Part shown: positions 62,342 through 64,000 of the stretch, one piece after another
Layout of the letters: every line of letters starts with the position of its first letter
Position numbering within the stretch: the stretch's first letter is position 1
Source of the DNA: Eonycteris spelaea
Lineage: Eukaryota; Chordata; Mammalia; Chiroptera; Pteropodidae
Length of the DNA stretch: 64,000 nucleotides
Assembly: GCA_003508835.1 (NCBI GenBank)
Contig: PUFA01000224.1
Location: 1,426,001 to 1,490,000, forward strand
Direction of reading: 5' to 3'
Made by a program: the position numbers and the translations under genes
Notes under the pieces: model-generated
Told to the model about the DNA's origin: nothing
Databases searched by the model: none
The model's input: the letters and a program-made list of their open reading frames with translations, nothing else

Positions 62342-63444
62342 TCATTCATGCTGGTCATGTCTTCTTGAGCAGTGAGGTTGCTCAGAAGAGCTGGACAGCG
62401 GGGCCTGGGCGGGGCCAGCCTGGTGCCGTCTAAGTGCCGTGGCCAGGAAGGCCTTCAGGTACTGGCGGAAGCGGCAGCTGGAGAAGGCATAGAGGACGGG
62501 GGTGCAGCAGCAGTGGAAGAAGGCGACGCTCTCTGTTACCTGCAGCGCATAGTCCAGGCGCTGGCTGACCTCGCAGTTCCCAAAGACTTTCAGGTCCATC
62601 AGCGAGTGCAGAAGCAAGGTGAGGTTGTACGGGAACCACAGCACAAAGAAGGCCACCACGAGGGTGACGGCCATCCTCAGAGCCCGGCCCTGGCCTGGCG
62701 GCCTCACCCTGACCAGGACAGAGCCGATGCGGGAGTAGAAGAAGATCATGGCAAAGAGTGGAAGGAGAAACCCCAGGAGGTTCTGCTGGAAGCGGAGTAA
62801 GAGCTTCCAGGTGGTCCCGTGCCCCCCAAAATCAGGATAGCAGTTCCACACACCCGTGGGGTATTCATGCGTCCGCATGAAGACCATGTCAGGGATGGAG
62901 ACGGCCAGGGCCACAGCCCATACCATGGCAGCAAGGAGCCAGCACCTGGCCGGCGTCCTCAGCCTGGGGTGGGGCTGAGCGTGGACGATCTCCAGGTACT
63001 TGTCCAGGCTCATGCAGCTAATGAGAAGATGCCGCTGTAGAGGTTAATGGTATAGAGGGTGCTCCGTCTTGCACAAACTTCCGAAGACCCAATGCCAGAC
63101 CACGGAGATGCTCCAGAAAGGCAGCGTCACCACAAACAGGAGGTTGGACAAGGCCAGGTTCAGCAGATACACCTCAGTCATCCGCCGGCGAGGCACGTAC
63201 CGGAGCAAGACCACGAGGAGGAGGAGGTTCCCGCCCAGGCCCAGCACAAAGATCAGGCTGTAGAAGATCGGCAGGAAGACTTTGCCAAAGGACGCCACCT
63301 GCTCCTTCACACACAGCATGAAGGCCACCTGGTCCAGGTAGTCCTCATAGTCGTAGAAGGAGCTGCTGTTGTCGGAAGGGGCGGCCTCCGTGGTGAGTGG
63401 CGGCGGTGAGGCCATGTGGGGAGGACGCGTCCAGTCCTGGAGCT
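62342..63444 (-). pseudogene. ACKR2: ACKR2 (D6 chemokine decoy receptor) main coding exon, frame-broken
   Basis: A seven-TM atypical chemokine receptor that internalises and degrades inflammatory CC chemokines without G-protein signalling. The acceptor is at 63446-63445, the exon begins at 63444 and the ATG is at 63415-63413 (M-A-S-P-P-P-L). TM1 ([18 protein letters not shown]), the [17 protein letters not shown] block, the family-specific D-K-Y-L-E-I-V (in place of DRY) at 62984-63004, TM5, TM6 ([17 protein letters not shown]) and TM7 (VLYAFSS) are all present. After W-V-F-G-S-L-C-K the frame loses about two bases (63062-63066). A TAA (63044-63046) ends translation in the shifted text, and about one more lost base (63022-63030) restores the frame. 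A third shift of about five bases (62374-62384) ends the frame early at 62342, while the expected tail (L-T-A-Q-E-D-M-T) follows in another frame. Losses of two and five bases are harder to blame on sequencing than those in CYP8B1. Confidence 0.9.
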
Positions 63445-64000
63445 CTGCGGACCAGAGGGTAGTGTGAGAGAAGTAAGATGAGACCTGGCCTCTCTCCAAA
63501 CCCCTTGTGCTACCGCTTGAGACGTGCAGCAGACTCTGCACATTTACATTGCACCTGTAGTCTAGCAAGCATGAGCGCGAGCGTGCAGAGCCCAATGAAC
63601 ACTTACGGCGCCTTGGGCAGGTGGCAACCTCAGGTGCTCTCATAGCATTCGCTTCTTTCATTATGGTCTCTCGTCTTTATTTTCTCCCCATCATTTAAAA
63701 AGACTACTAATGTCGTTGACTTTATTATTTTGGGCTACCAATTCACCTATTTATGGTGTCACCCTAGTCTTCCTCATGCGTGGCTTATGATTCTTTTTTT
63801 TTTTTTAATGAGAGCTTATCTTCAGGGGGGCTTGTTTTATCTGCAAATATCTAGTGGGTCCATTCTGGCTTTGAGCTCTCTTTACTTCTATCACCTGAGC
63901 ATTCCCTGGGTTTTATTTAAGATATGTTATTTATAAATATTTATTTCTCTATCAATATTTTCTTTGTCAAATATTTAATATTTTAAAAATATTTTATCCA
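63445..64000 (-). other. ACKR2: ACKR2 intron (5' side), no gene
   Basis: Follows the acceptor of the ACKR2 coding exon. AT-rich with a T-run at about 63795. The text near the window end ('ggttttatttaagatatgttatttataaatatttatt') shows no feature I can name. Confidence 0.6.

Overview
This is a mammalian nuclear segment. It holds spliced genes, CpG-island promoters, L1/L2/MIR/MER5/MaLR fossils and one endogenous retrovirus. The gene order, read right to left, is ACKR2, CYP8B1, ZNF662, KRBOX1, GASK1A. This is the order I know from human 3p22.1, so the window is that syntenic block in reverse orientation. The best clue to the lineage is a young composite SINE at 44655-44899. It joins a tRNA-Val(UAC)-like head to a 5S rRNA-like body and an A-rich tail, and is flanked by a perfect 16-bp target-site duplication. 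Dimeric tRNA/5S SINEs are, as far as I recall, characteristic of Old World fruit bats (Pteropodidae), so a fruit bat is my best guess.

Layout. 1-1790: GASK1A intron. 1791-3048 (minus): large 5' coding exon of GASK1A. 3049-24083: probable GASK1A intron 1, full of old repeats. 23830-24660: CpG island, where a minus-strand ATG sits exactly on a splice donor and would join in frame to the GASK1A exon. 24.7-31.9 kb: intergenic, L1/L2 rich. 31994-36060 (minus): KRBOX1, with three short coding exons and a CpG-island first exon. 36.3-43.2 kb: intergenic. 43271-46934 (minus): ZNF662, with a zinc-finger exon, a KRAB-A exon and a CpG-island first exon. 48.9-49.5 kb: an orphan CpG island. 51179-52681 (plus): single-exon CYP8B1. 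54.0-62.1 kb: a pair of inverted ~450-bp repeats enclosing a 4.7-kb ERV. 62342-63444 (minus): main coding exon of ACKR2. CYP8B1 and ACKR2 are convergent.

The genes do not form a pathway. GASK1A belongs to a family of Golgi kinase-like proteins. KRBOX1 and ZNF662 are KRAB-family relatives. CYP8B1 is the sterol 12-alpha-hydroxylase of bile acid synthesis. ACKR2 is a chemokine-scavenging receptor.

The main observation is that four of the five genes carry breaks. CYP8B1 has three single-base deletions but would otherwise be a full 501-codon gene with liver-type promoter sites. ACKR2 has at least three frame breaks. GASK1A has at least two. ZNF662 has an in-frame stop and has lost zinc ligands. 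The indels fall in the three GC-rich genes and most are 1-bp deletions, so uncorrected long-read errors must be excluded before gene loss is claimed. The ZNF662 lesions are substitutions and look like real decay. I found no bacterial-style system, CRISPR array or operon. The most unusual elements are the tRNA-5S SINE and the ERV inside an inverted repeat.
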